The position numbers were made by a program, and so were the translations under genes. From Nematostella vectensis (taxonomy: Eukaryota; Cnidaria; Anthozoa; Actiniaria; Edwardsiidae): 64,000 nucleotides of DNA. Location of the stretch: positions 17,382,953 through 17,446,952 of the forward strand of contig NC_064036.1 of NCBI RefSeq assembly GCF_932526225.1, given 5' to 3'. Shown here piece by piece: positions 11,935 to 24,700 of this stretch. The notes under the pieces are model-generated. The model did no database searches, was not told the DNA's origin, and worked only from the letters and a program-made list of their open reading frames with translations. Each line of letters opens with the position of its first letter. Position 1 is the stretch's first letter.

Positions 11935-13206
11935 TTCGCACCGATTCCTTCCTCATCCACGATGAATTGGTAGAAATACATGGCGATGGCAAGAGTGAGA
12001 CTCTGTATAATAACCCGTTATTTATGTCAGCGATGGAACAGTTGGCCACGAAATATCAGATGTTTCAAGTTGAACTAAATGAGTCTTATTTTCTCTCTAG
12101 TGTCCTGAGATCCTTGTTGAGAGCTCTTCGACAAATTCTTAACAAGGTTAGTAGTGACAATACCCAGAACATGTTAAATACTCATAGATGATTAGCCTGC
12201 GAAACATGCTCTTGAAAAGCGCCCCAGAAAAGCCGCACGTAGCGCTCGGCCAAAAACAGGGTGATTGGGGCGAGTAAGGAATTGTTTTTCACACAACTAA
12301 GCAACTAGTGCCTGTTACAGCACAACCAGTTTTAACGGTTTAAAAACCGTGAACACTTAAAATATGTTCAGACACTGAGACTTGTTGAGACATGTTTCTA
12401 GTTGACTGTTTGAATATCTCGCGAGTGATTTGTCGGAACAAACATTCCATACGTATTTCCGGCGTTCACCGATTTCTTGGTTGTAAGCAGTTAGTGTTAA
12501 AACACTTCTAAGAGCACCTGAATCATTCCAAAACGTGCAACGTGTAGATATTTATAGCACAGTAGTCCCACAGTAACTCACTCCTGTGGCATTTTTTTTA
12601 CCCCTTTTATCTTAAGCCTAAAACTGCTGAAATAAAAATCCTAGAAAAAAAATCTTCTTTGTATTAATAGGTTCCATAAAATATCACTTTGGAGTGTTAT
12701 CTTTTTAAGGTATCTCAAGCTCGAAGTTTCCTTTTTTTTCGTTTCCAGATTGACAACGTCATACGTCAACGTAAAGGAGGTCCTCTTATGCACTACAAAC
12801 GTAAGTACACGTGTTGCATGGAATTTGGAAGCGTAGCAAGGTGGTCTCCACACTAAGAGTAAAAATTTACCTCATTTCCACTCATTTTTGCACAATTGCG
12901 GGAACTTAGAATTTCTCAATATTTTACTCGTTGTACATCTTTCTGTGTGATATGTAAAGTTCACGACATTTCTTTCTCGGACTTGGGACATATTTTACTA
13001 GGTTGACAAAAAGGCGGCTGACAATACCCCTTTCAATCCTTTTTTTGCACATTTCAGGAGAATTGGCCTCCCACATGACTAATATCGACAAGGTTGTTGG
13101 TGAGCTCGATGACAGACGTGACGAAAAGGAGGTGCAGGACGCGCTGACCGAGTATGAGTTTCTGCAGGCTCGTGCAAAACAACTCATGGGGCAAATTATA
13201 GAGTAA
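11935..13206 (+). CDS. Unrecognised small coiled-coil protein, C-terminal three exons
   Basis: The three candidate exons are 11935-12145, 12749-12800 and 13058-13206. Phases agree (ILNK into IDNVIRQRKGG, then HYK into an Arg-Glu-Leu segment), acceptors are TTTCCAG and ATTTCAG, and donors are GTTAGT and GTAAGT. The protein ends at QIIE with TAA at 13204-13206. The same stop position results if the last GTAAGT is used to join a 13.4-kb segment. The product is helical and charged (MEQLATKYQMFQVELNES, then DKVVGELDDRRDEKEVQDAL) with no catalytic motif. I do not recognise the family. The first exon's acceptor at 11933-11934 is weak, and there may be an earlier exon. Transcript evidence would decide. 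Confidence 0.4.
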
Positions 13207-14358
13207 GTTATAGAGTAATCACACCTTTAGGGAAACAAAAGCACACATCAAAAATACTTTTACGATCGCAGCTAGCATCCGTTTAATAGACAACAGTGCT
13301 ATTACAACTCAAGGAATTTTTATGATCCTACCTATGACGTCATTAACATTATCTAAGGAGATTAATATTTGCAGATATCCCCGTTGTCCATTTATCATAC
13401 CCCTAAAACTCATAGTATTTTTTTGGGCAGGTGAACGTAAAGGAAGACATGACCAGCCTGCATAACTTGGATGATGGACCGGATTGGATAATTTCTTCTC
13501 AAATTTTCGTTTTGTGATTGTTCTTTTGACTAATTGAATTACAAGACAAAATGGTTATACGTACCTTTTTTTGTTAGAGTTAGCATATTGTATTGATTAC
13601 CTTGGTAAATAAACTGTTGAGTATTTCATTTGTTTTGCTGGGTTACGGTTATTTAGATTAAAGCTTGCTTGAGCTTGTTTCTTATGGGGTTGCTGTTTGT
13701 TACAAGACAGCGCTGGTTGCAACCCTGTTCCGTGTGCTTTGAGTTAATGAGGGCATATAGTGTCTTTGAGCTTATGAATGAAGGTAATGAATTTATCGAT
13801 GAAGAAATGGTTGGTGTTAACATATAATGCACTGAACGGCTTGAATTAAGAATACCATGCATTAGGTCCGGAGGAGGCACTCAAAGAAGGCACTTTCTCG
13901 TCTTCTACCTTATATCAGAATAGAGACGCTAATACAAGAGGGGCCTATATTGGAAATTGGGCGCCTTAACAAACATTTACAGTAATACACTGGAAGAGAG
14001 GTCAAGACAGTCTTCTGTCTTTCAAGAGATATCAGGGGCGGTTCCAGGATTTCAAAATGGGGGATGGTTAATGGCCGGGTAAACGGCATATAACTGATCA
14101 AGTGGTTCTTGGTAGGTCACTACCTAAACGTACGTATTCGCTATATTCAGTAGAGTTTGTGATTTCTCATGGAAGACGGTCTCATAGAAAAGGCGCGAAA
14201 CAAACATTTGAAACAGCTGTAGCCGATCAGAGCGCGCCATTCGCCTTTAATATATTCAGTTGCAATTCCATCTCCTCGCGCACTTCCCTGATAGATCTTA
14301 CAATACTTCTCTCTGAGTTGGATTTGACGCGTCAGCAAAGTCAAGCAGGCGAAGGAAA
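13207..14358. other. Non-coding interval
   Basis: No gene is supported. A possible extra 3' exon of the upstream gene starts after a GGCAG acceptor near 13431 but would add only a stop codon. Short open frames on both strands at 13.65-14.4 kb lack splice or family support. Confidence 0.4.
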
Positions 14359-14991
14359 ATGGACAGTACCTTTCGTCCCTTAGACATTTCTTCAAACAAA
14401 GTGACTTTTCAATTTTTTTTACTCAAAAAGAGGGGTGGATATCCACCCAATCCACAGGGTGGACACTCAGGCGGTTCTAGACAACGAGATAACGCATCAT
14501 CGACAGGTGCGGAAAAAGTACCAAAGCGCGCCTTTGCCGTTACCCATGCTGTGTCTGTGGCATCCGGCATCGCTGCAGGAGCGCTTTCCAGCGCCGCGGT
14601 AGGGGTCTCTTTGAGTGGGATAGGGGTTCTGGTCGGCGGTCCGCTGGCAGGGGTCGCTGGGCTGATCGGTTTCGTTGGCGCAGGCGCAGGGATAGTCTCT
14701 AGGGGTCTTACGAGCAAGGTGGCTAAACACGAAGACACGATGGTTTTAGCTGAGAGTAAGAAAAACTCGATCAGCGTGCTGGTCTCTAAGGCTCTGCAAG
14801 ACGGGCGTATCTCGGACGAAGATTTTCGGCTAATACTTCGGGAACAAAAGAGATACGCTATCAGAGCTCGACACGGCCTCGCATCGCGTGACAAAAAAAG
14901 CAAGAAAGGGCCCTCCCTGGAGACACGCGAAAAGATGAAAAAGAGGCTGCGAGAAATTCGCGAAGAGTTCGGGAGCGAGGTGTTCGAGTAA
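14359..14991 (+). CDS. Single-exon protein with glycine/alanine-rich hydrophobic core, unknown function
   Basis: An uninterrupted frame of 210 residues runs from ATG at 14359 to TAA at 14991. The coding sequence is GC-richer than its flanks. The order is: a low-confidence leader to about residue 33; a GGHSGGSRQRDN segment that follows a strong CCACAG acceptor-like site at 14458; a hydrophobic Ala/Gly/Val stretch at about residues 67-116 that could form one or two membrane helices or a membrane-active hairpin; then a charged helical tail with KALQDGRISDEDFRLILREQ and a Lys/Arg-rich end. The tail recalls small ORFs that I associate with repetitive elements in cnidarian genomes, but I cannot name a family. 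If the acceptor is used, the real start lies upstream and the first 33 residues are intronic. Confidence 0.5.
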   Translation: MDSTFRPLDISSNKVTFQFFLLKKRGGYPPNPQGGHSGGSRQRDNASSTGAEKVPKRAFAVTHAVSVASGIAAGALSSAAVGVSLSGIGVLVGGPLAGVAGLIGFVGAGAGIVSRGLTSKVAKHEDTMVLAESKKNSISVLVSKALQDGRISDEDFRLILREQKRYAIRARHGLASRDKKSKKGPSLETREKMKKRLREIREEFGSEVFE

Positions 14992-16025
14992 AACTCAGGT
15001 TTAAACGCTAGCGGCTTCGAATTTACGGCCGAAAAACGGTTATTCCGCGCTCCGTAGGGTTGCGGTCCAATCCAATGCTCGGTATACTACAGGACAGACG
15101 GGGGTCTAATTGCAAGGTTCACACATGTTACCGCCGCCTGGACGGCAAGCGCTGGGGGAGGGGGGCAGCCACCCTGTTATCGCGCCGCCCGGCGCGCGCT
15201 AGCTAGGCGCTCCGGAGGGCGAGGAGGCGGGACACCAGGATGAGCCTGTGCTTTCGCAACACAGCAATTTTTAGATCTTCCTGTAAACTTCCGGTAAAGT
15301 TAAGCTCTATAAAAGAGCCCTGTCATCGACCTGTGACCGCTACGGCCATTACGTGGTATAGCCATAAAAGTATATATAAGCTAGTTTTTACAGAAAAGTC
15401 TTCGATGTGGGTTGAGCTTGCGCATGCGCCTTGTTCACTGACGTCAATCGATCTTTTACGGATCAGTCCAATTCAAGTTGTTAGTTTACAAAACAAGTAA
15501 AATGCTAGCAAAGCTTTTAATTCTCCTTCTTCTAGTACTTGAAGATTCGCATCTCTGGGTTTTCGCATTATTTGTTTGAATTTTTGCTGAAAGAGTGATT
15601 TTGTGCTGAAAGAGCGGATAGCCAAAGCTACGACTTTTAAAGTCAGAGAAACACAAGGGAAAAGCCTCTGTTAGCAGGGCCTTTCTTTGCAGGGTAATAA
15701 AAGAAAGCCTCTGTTTGCAGGTCAAAAAATAGTATGGCCTTTCATAAGTTGTTTTTTCTATAATTATTTTTTATACATTAAGTGCTAAATATCAAACAAA
15801 ACTCGTTCAAACACGCTTATTTATCAAGAAACGATCAATAACGATTTTGCGAATTTCTAGAATGTTGACATGCTTAAAATACATATGACTGTAGCTTGAT
15901 TAATTATGTCGGGTATTTAACTTCTGTTTCCGGAGAGAATAGGGAGAAATTTGACATGCTAGCAAAAGCAGTTCGAACGGTGAGATACCAATTAGGATAA
16001 AAACTAACTTTACTCAGATGTTACT
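14992..16025. other. Non-coding stretch with a GC-rich block
   Basis: A CpG-dense segment at about 15125-15240 (GCGCCGCCCGGCGCGCGC and neighbours) stands out from AT-rich surroundings and could be a promoter-type island. No gene is convincingly attached to it. A TATATA-containing sequence follows at about 15370. Further right I see nothing to 16.02 kb. Confidence 0.35.
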
Positions 16026-16030
16026 TCGGC

Positions 16031-16105
16031 AATACCTCGGTGGTATAGTGGTTCTGTCGCTTGTCTAAGACGTCAGAGACCGGAGGTTCGATCCATAATT
16101 GTGAC
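16031..16105 (+). repeat. tRNA-like fragment, possible SINE head
   Basis: TGGTATAGTGG matches the RNA polymerase III A-box and GGTTCGATCC is a near match to the B-box (one base short), at tRNA-like spacing. The phrase AGACCGGAGGTTCGAT resembles a tRNA-Asp T-arm region. The acceptor stem does not pair and the anticodon arm is poor, so this is not a functional tRNA. A tRNA-derived SINE or a tRNA pseudogene is likely. Confidence 0.45.
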
Positions 16106-16779
16106 GTCTAATTTTTTTTCTTTACTTTTTATGTTAATAATAAATAATCAAACTGTTCTTGGTGTTTCGTCACATCGAAAAGAAAGGACATTGTTATGTA
16201 CTCCCAGCATCTTGGATGTGTTCATCCATTGTTCAAAATTCATCCTGTATATGTTTTGCACACAAGAAAATAACTAGAAAAACAAATTTGCATTCACGAG
16301 TTGGCTCACAGAGCCCTTTGATTTAATCAATAAATCAACTTATGCAACTGAGGGATATTTCCAACGAAAGATCCTGCTTTTAAAACCGAGAAACATATCT
16401 GCAAAAGAAGTACGAGATTTGCTTATTCTTTGTTTGACATCAAGATTAAGGATAAAATAGATTAATTTGCAGTTACAAGGTATGACGTACACAGCTTTAT
16501 TCAAGCGAGAAACTATTCGTTATAAAAATAATTTGAATTGGATCTAATCTGGGTATTGTAGTGCTTTGTACAGGAAAAGGTTAACTGCACTTACACTGCA
16601 AACGTACATTACAAAATATATCTGATTAAACCACGATAATAAAAAAACGACTTAATAATTATAAAAATGGCGGATCTACAAGGGCTGTTGAATTTATAAA
16701 AAACTTTATCAAAGTTCTTGCTGTTAAGAAAGAGGTATCTAATAAATGCATTGGTCGGTTAAAACGTTTAACACTAAAA

Positions 16780-17050
16780 GTTCTTTAATCCGCTTTCTTT
16801 ATAGTAATCTAGCTAAAAGAAAGTTAAGTACAGATTAGCTTATAAAGTTGATCGGAATTTGAATTTTCTACAGAGCTATGAACATTTTCTTGGCCGCGCG
16901 AAAGGAGATTGAATCGAGTGTATAATTTCAAGTTTTGGCGGGAAAAAACTAAAACAACGCACTTTCCTTCTCATGTTATGCACAATGAAACGAAAACCAT
17001 TTAAAGCAGATAACTTTATGCAAAAAAGAAAATATTGTTTTGTTGTAGGT
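16780..17050 (+). repeat. Dispersed repeat, copy 1
   Basis: This segment shares long blocks with 17745-18095. Both carry GAATTTTCTAC, GAGCTATGAA, then TTTTCTTGGCCGCGCGAAAG, a TTTTGGCGGGAA motif, and a tail ending near AAAGAAAATAT with TGTTGTAG or TGCTGTAG. Divergence is moderate. No coding capacity is seen. It is probably a non-autonomous mobile element. Confidence 0.6.
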
Positions 17051-17744
17051 TTTATTATGGTAAAGGTAGGTTTTATTAGGTATTATTATTATGTTTTATT
17101 AGGAATTTACGTTGTTATGCGCCCTTGGTTGCTACGCTGACGCGCGCGCTAGCAATTTAGGCGAGAAAAAATCGCTCCCGGTTTTAAAATGGCGGGGTTT
17201 TTCAAAGCGCGCGCGCGTTTGTTCACAAAATTTTCGCCTGTAAAAAATGTTTCATTTTTCCCCCTTTTGCAACAAGATGTCTAGTTTATTAAAGTTGTTA
17301 TTATTTTGTATACAATTAATCATGCTCTTATGCTAAAACGCCGCCAACTGGGCGTAGCAAAAAAAAAAAAAAGGAAAAGATGTGCTTTGGTCTGAAGGCA
17401 GCGCGGAGAGCGCCGTGCACTAGGTTTGGTGGCTAAGCATCCGCGCCTCCAAATAGTCTTGGCCAAAGCGCATGCGTTAAAAACGACTTCCGGTCGCAGA
17501 AAAAAGGTATAATGGCACCCTAAATTTTTGAAATCGTGACAATATTTTGTAAGAAAATAATATCAAAAGTGCTCTAAACCCCTTTACAACCCCACACTTC
17601 CCCGGGACCATGGGGGTGGGGATTTCAAATGACTAGTGCATTAATTCTGCCGTGCCGAATTTGAAAGGGTCCGCAGTAAATGGCCATGTTGTTGCGGCTA
17701 CCCTGCGTATTGTGGGGAAGCTAATAAAATAAATAAAAAACAAA

Positions 17745-18095
17745 AGTTCTTATAGCCTTTCACTTAAAGCATTTTAGCCAAAAGAAAGCATAGATAAACT
17801 TTCAAATTCTGAAAAGGGAGTTTAATTTAATTGAAAACCGAATTTTCTACTGAGCTATGAAAATTTTCTTGGCCGCGCGAAAGGAGATCGAGGGAATAAT
17901 TTCCTGTTTTGGCGGGAATAATTTCCTGTTTTGGCGGGAATAATTTCCTGTTTTGGCGGGAATAATTAAACCAGCCGCTAAAATTCTCAAAATTGAGTTT
18001 TGTATTGCTATGCCACCTACAATGAAACAAAAAACATTCAAAGCCACAGAATTATATGCGAAAAAGAAAATATCGTTCTGCTGTAGTTTTCAAAA
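17745..18095 (+). repeat. Dispersed repeat, copy 2, with internal expansion
   Basis: Second copy of the element at 16780-17050, with the same block order. It has an internal tandem expansion of a roughly 22-bp unit (AATAATTTCCTGTTTTGGCG) about three times at 17895-17965, where copy 1 has a single related block. The rest of the 17.05-18.73 kb interval holds no gene that I can support. Confidence 0.6.
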
Positions 18096-18698
18096 ACAGC
18101 GCGCGCTCGTGGGAATGTTGCGATCCTTGATTGCGCATGTAGGCGAAAAATGCGAAAACAACTCACAGACTACAAAATATCTGCTAAATTTTGCAGATTT
18201 GTTTCCTGAAGTTAAATAATCATTTGACTTACTACCAGGTTGAGATATAAAAATGAGGGTAAAACTTACCACACAACGATCTTTAGCAATAACTAAGAAG
18301 ACATGAACACGGTAACTAGCTTACCCCGCGCATATATTTTATCATACAATTTGATTGACATCTCGAACTACGTCACAAATGACTAGACCCGGGCCTTTCC
18401 TGTTCACGGTGTTTTTTCCGCAGGTTGACAAAAATACCTCAATATTGTAGATTTGAGTTATTCGCGCGAATACGAACCACATCATTTGGAAGATGAAAAT
18501 ATGAAGAATCGACCAAATCTTACAATTCAGATAGGATGGAGTTTGAGACCAAATGTGTGTAGGGGGGAGGGGGTATTACCACAGGGAGCCCGATCAAAAA
18601 CCCGGGCAAGAACGAGTGGGACTGGGACTGGGACTGTGCTGGCAGTGGAGCTCGTTTACACTATGAATAATAAATAATACAACTAAAGATATTTCATT

Positions 18699-18704
18699 TT
18701 TATT
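18699..18704 (-). terminator. Poly(A) signal of the astacin-MAM-trypsin gene
   Basis: AATAAA on the minus strand, 27 bases past the TAA stop of the protease gene, at the expected position for its 3' end. Confidence 0.6.
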
Positions 18705-18731
18705 CCATCCTAGCCCATGTTTACAGAAAGG

Positions 18732-21700
18732 TTACGGTCGCGCCATTTCGCTTTTGATCCAATCAAGGACATACTTGACACGCGCGTACACGCCAAACTT
18801 CCCCGGCGCCGCGCACCCATTCCCCCAGCTAGTGGCACCCTGAATATAAAACCGCCCTGCATTTTCACACACCATGGGACCCCCCGAATCCCCCTGGCAC
18901 GCATCGACTCCGCCGGCATCTAGACCTGCGCAGAGCATAGACTCGTGGATTTGACCGCGGTACGCCTTCATACAGCGGGCGCGCCCAACGACTGGGACTG
19001 TCGCCTGCTGAAGAATGTCCGGGGCGGAGCCGTGAGAGGAGAGCTTGCCCCAGCCTGTGATATAGCATCTGTCCCCCTCCTTAGGCTCTGGTACTTGATC
19101 TGGTAGGCATGCAAAGTTCACGTATCTGAATCATTGGCAAAAGTAAGGATAGGGAAATAGTAAGGCACGGGACGAAGCATTATTCTTAGTTTACTATCTG
19201 AAATGCATAGGCAAGGAAATCCAGAAATAGGCAAGGAAGAAGTGTTGACTAGACGGCAACGGAAGATAGCTATGTAGCAGGGGTAGAGACATTAGGGACA
19301 CGTGCCCCCCCCCCCTTAATATTTAAAAAAATTATAAGGAAATGACCAGTAGGGGCGTGCCCCCCCCAATATTTTAAAAAATATAAGGAAATGACCAGTA
19401 GGGGCGTGGCCTCCCCGCAATATTTTTAAAAAATATAAGGAAATGGCCAGTAGGGGCGTGTCCCCCCCAATATTTTCTTAATGTTTCTATACTGTTGCCC
19501 CCTCCAGGCCTGCTACGGCCCTGAACGGGGCTTCAGCAAACAGTACCCAAAGGTGATGGCTGAGCTATAGTCTAGAATTATATAGTCAGCTCACCTGTCC
19601 AGTTTAGCCGGTCTGTCCAGTTTTAGGAGCGCGATGTCGTTTGCGTACCCCACAGGTCTGTGGTAGTTCGGGTGGGTGACGAGGCGAATCACCCGGAAGT
19701 CTTGCTCGTTTCCGCTACCCTTAGTTCTCCTGTGAGCTCCGAGCCTAGGACACACGTGACACACATAACGCTTCCTATACACGAACTGACACCATACACA
19801 AACACAAGTAAGCAAGCCTAGGACTCACGTGACACACATAACACTTCCTATACACGAACTGACACCATACACGAGCACAAGTAAGCAAGCCTAGGACTCA
19901 CGTGACACACATAACGCTTTCTATACACGAACTGACACCATACACGAGCACAAGTTAGCGAGTCTAGGACTCACGTGACACACATAACGCTTCCTATACA
20001 CGAACTGACACCATACACGAGCACAAGTAAGCAAGCCTAGGACTCACGTGACACACATAACGCTTCCTATACACGAACTAACACCATACACGAGCACAAG
20101 TAAGCGAGCCTAGGACTCACGTGACACACATAAAACTTCCTATACACGAACTGACACCATACACGAGCACAAGTAAGCGAGCCTAGGACTCACGTGACAC
20201 ACATAAAACTTCCTATACACGAACTAACACCATACACGAGCACAAGTAAGCGAGCCTAGGACTCACGTGACACACATAACGCTTCCTATACACGAACTGA
20301 CACCATACACGAGCACAAGTAAGCGAGCCTAGGACTCACGTGACACACATAACGCTTCCTATACACGAACTAACACCATACACGAGCACAAGTAAGCGAG
20401 CCTAGGACTCACGTGACACACATAAAACTTCCTATACACGAAATGACACCATACACGAGCACAAGTAAGCGAGCCTAGGACTCACGTGACATATAACATT
20501 TCCTATACACGAACTAACACCATTACACGAGCACAAGTAAGCGAGCCTAGGACTCACGTGACACACATAACATTTCCTATACACGAACTGACACCATACA
20601 CGAGCACAAGTAAGCGAGCCTAGGACTCACGTGACACACATAAAACTTCCTATACACGAACTAACACCATACAAGGGCACAAGTAAGCGAGCCTTGGACT
20701 CACGTGACACACATAACATTTCCTATACACGAACTTACACCATACACGAGCACAAGTAAGCGAGCCTAGGACTCACGTGACACACATAACGCTTCCTATA
20801 CACGAACTGACACCATACAAGGGCACAAGTAAGCGAGCCTAAGACTCACATGACGTCAAGCTCTGTGCATCGATACAAGACGTGAGTGCAAGAACTAAAC
20901 CTGGCCGTGGACACAGGCATTCAGGAGGGCACTTCTAACACCAATGTCAGTTAAGAAGTCAAATAGTTGATAAAACTCCATCGAGTTGGGAGAAAGCCCT
21001 AACAGCATCGAAAGAACTAAAAATGCGTGGAACAAAAATCCTACGGGTTATCGCTGACCAGTTGATAGGTTAAGAGAGGCTACTGGCTACGGGATACTGA
21101 AGAAACAACAAATGTTTGGAAATAATTTGAATACCTTTGGTGAATTTTGTTATAGGTCCAAGGTTTAACTCGGTTGTCGTGCAATTAGAAATACGAACAA
21201 TTTCGCATGCCTAGTTCCTATCAGAGGTTGAAAAAATAAAAATGTCTGTGTATCAACAGCTCACCTTATGTGCACTCGACTCGCCGTCTCGCCCTTTAAA
21301 CAATGTGTAGCCGTTAGAACCCACTCCGGGTGAATCAAAGTACCGCCACAGTATGGGTACCCTGTGGACGTTCTGAGTTGAGCCTGCCATGGCCAGCCTC
21401 CTTGCTGGGCAGTGGTGCCCCCCACAATCCTTGCGTGGTGACTGACGCCACATGACCCTGAAGTTATTCGGATTAGCATACGTTTGTTCCCAGTCGCTAC
21501 TCAAGTGGTTTGTCACCTTCAACTAGCCCCTCGTTTTGATTTATAATAAATGGAATAAGTATTTTGATACTAAAATAAAAATATGATCATTGTATTAAAT
21601 GGTATTACTGTTTATACGTTAGTCAAACTTACCAACTGGTGGTATAGTCGGTTTAGCTGTTAAAGGAAAACAATACATCAAAACAGATAATTTGCCCAAA

Positions 21701-24700
21701 GCTCGCAGCGATGCATTTATTAACTGAGTATAACGAAGGCGTGACGCATTTTTGGGGGTACGCCGGACATACCTGAACATGATGTGAGCCGTATATCATC
21801 AATAGCGATGTCTCCGGTGAAGGATAAACCTCGTACACCCTCAAATACAAGCTGAAGCAACAAGCATCACATAAAAAACCCTCTTATACATTGCGCGAAA
21901 ATAATAAGCCCCGCTGAATAGTCATTAGGCTAATTAGTCATTACCTTTTACACAAATGTAGGGCCGGAGCCAGAAATAGATTCGGACCAAGCCACTATTG
22001 TGGAGATGACGGCCGTCGCAGTATGAACCAGAATGGAGAACCGTGTATAACTTGATTATCTATATTTTTGGAGATCATTACCCCCTGCTGGGCCAATCGT
22101 AACCATTCCCTGCACCCACGGGTCAACTTACCGAGTTAGCTCCAACATCTTTGATCTGAATATTGGCCTTGTTCCACTGGTCTCCTTGGTCGCCTTTTTT
22201 GCTCCAGATCTCCGTGTCTCCAAGTTTGACGCGCAGTTCGCCGGTGGATACGCCGTACATGTGGTAGTAGAATTCCAAACAGCGATCACCATCCAAGACA
22301 ACCCCACGCTTCTCGAGCCGCGCAGTGTAACCCTGGCGACCCTTTGAGGTCTCTATGTACATGTAGTGGCCTAAAAAACGAGATAGTAGTAATACCAGAC
22401 TGGTTTCGTGTTTGGTAAGTCTCTATCTACGTGTAGTATTCTACCTACGGTCTCTATCTACACGTAGTAGCAAATAAGACGATTATACGGTTTCTAGGCA
22501 CCTGTAGTAGCCATGGAGTGAGAAGTAAAAAAATAAAAAAGACAGTAGTTCGAGAAGGTTATGCTGCTATTTAAAGGATGAAAGGATCCTTGGAGATACG
22601 GGATTTTTATTATTCAATATAAGTTAATGAAAAATAGATCAGCCTACCTTCTCCGAACGGTGTCGAATCTGGGTCTTACCTCTTCCAGAAATGTCAAAAC
22701 TTAGGGTTTAACTCTTAGAGACTTTGGGCCTCACATCTTTTGGACGTGTCCGAACTTGGGCCTTACCTCTTATGGACATGTCCGATCTTGGGCGTCACCT
22801 CTTTTGGACGTGTCCGAACTTAGGCCTCACCTATTATGGACGTGTCCGAACTTGGGCCTTATCTCTTTTGGACGTGTCCGAACTTAGGCTTTACCTCTTT
22901 TGGACGTGTCCGAACTTAGGCCTCACCTCTTATGGACGTGTCCGAACTTGGGCCTCATCTCTTTTGGACGTGTCCGAACTTGGGCCTTGCCTTTTTAATG
23001 TCCAAATTCGAGTCTTACCTATTCCTGACGTGTCCGAGCTCGGTCCAGTGTTTTGTGTAGATGTTGAACCTGTATTTCTTATCCAATTAAAGTTGTCACT
23101 GGAAGACTGAACGAATCCACAGGTACCATGATCAAAATCGCAGAAGAAATCTAGTAAAAAAACACACACAATTTTAGATTTTAGGAATGTGCATAACAGT
23201 TTTATCACAAACGGTTGTTGGCCGAAGTGTTTTTTAGTGTATGTGACAGAGAGATTGTTTTTAGACTGTTGTGACTGTATGGGAGAAAGCTGCGCTACAC
23301 AAATAAGGTTGTGTTACGAGTGTCACGGGGTTTTGTGACAGAGAAGAATTTGTTACAGCTTGTTGTGTTTCAGAGTGTTAGGTGACAGTAGTTAACCTTT
23401 GGCGCCTCCTGATGGTGGCAGCGTCATGGGTCTGTCCGTGACAGGAGGTGGTCGCGTGACAGGCTTCTCAGTGACAGGCGCTTGCGTTACTGGGGGCTTG
23501 GTGACGGGCGGACGAACTCCTGATAAAGTAAGCATGGCAAAAATAATTCTCTGTAGGGAGAGGGGGATCTTCTTAGCTAGGATGCATCTATATCGAGTTA
23601 TGGTTTTAGCATACTGTTCATACGCACCTCCGCTGCATTTATACAGCAGATTTACTTGCTTGATGTCGATGGGGCTGAGCCCGTCCCGCTGACCGAACTT
23701 CACCTGCCGTACGCATTGAGAAGTCAGAAAACAAAACCGGACAACCACTTCCAGATCAGTGCCAGTGTCAGTGCCGGACACTGTGTTTGATACTAGCCTG
23801 TGTATAGTAAATGCCCCCAGTTTCTTGGCCTTTTCAACGTATAATTTATTTGGACGATGGAAGCGTTTGTGTTTTAATGTTGATGACATACCCCCGGTTT
23901 CTTGGCGACGATGGTAGGTTTGCCATTAGCGCTGAAGATCTTAGGGCCGTAGTGCATGATGGAGCCGTAATCATACGGCGTGCCGAGAGAGTCTACTTCA
24001 CCTGCCGAATGCTTCATGAAATTGCTCGCCATTCCTACACAAGTTGTCAACAACAGTCATCGAGTGTTATTAAAATAACCCGATGTGAAAAGGGAAATAT
24101 GCTTTGGAGCATTTTTCAGCTATTTTTTATTGTAAAAATGTCGTTTCACTCTCACAACCTTCAATATTCTAAAGTTAGCTAGTTTTGATAATGAAGAAAA
24201 TCATACTGGTATCAACCATGAGCCAAATGATGGAGAGTTTTTTTTAGATCCATAGACCTTCCATTCCGGAGCCATTTCTCACTCGCTTATTCCTGATAAA
24301 CAACGTCTGGGTACGTTCGCACTTCTACGGCAGAGATGAAAACAATGTGCGAAACCGTTGACATTATTAGTGTAATAAAATTGACGGTTTAGAATTTACC
24401 GAGACGGATATTCTCAAACAAGATGGTGACGTAATCATCTCGATCGGGTCTCGTCTGCTCGTGAAAGAAGCCAAGGGCATGGCCTGTGAGAAAAAAAACG
24501 ACAAAAATCTTTTAAACAAATTTTAGGTCGGAGAACTTAGAACAGATCATTTAGCAGCAGCTTGCTACGGCGCTGACAAAGTTACCTTACAATTACGCCA
24601 GGTTACTACTAAAATGCCTAAAATTATATCATCGAACACGGGTGATCTATGATTTATGTTCGCTATAATTATTTGTACGTTGCGTATTGGCGTAGCTACG

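Noticed and set aside
14409..14903. 164-codon minus-strand frame
   Set aside because: Antisense of the plus-strand 210-residue frame. The plus version has a plausible membrane segment and helical tail, and the minus version has neither.
19745..20860. 73-bp array as a CRISPR or integron-like array
   Set aside because: Contiguous tandem copies without variable spacers.
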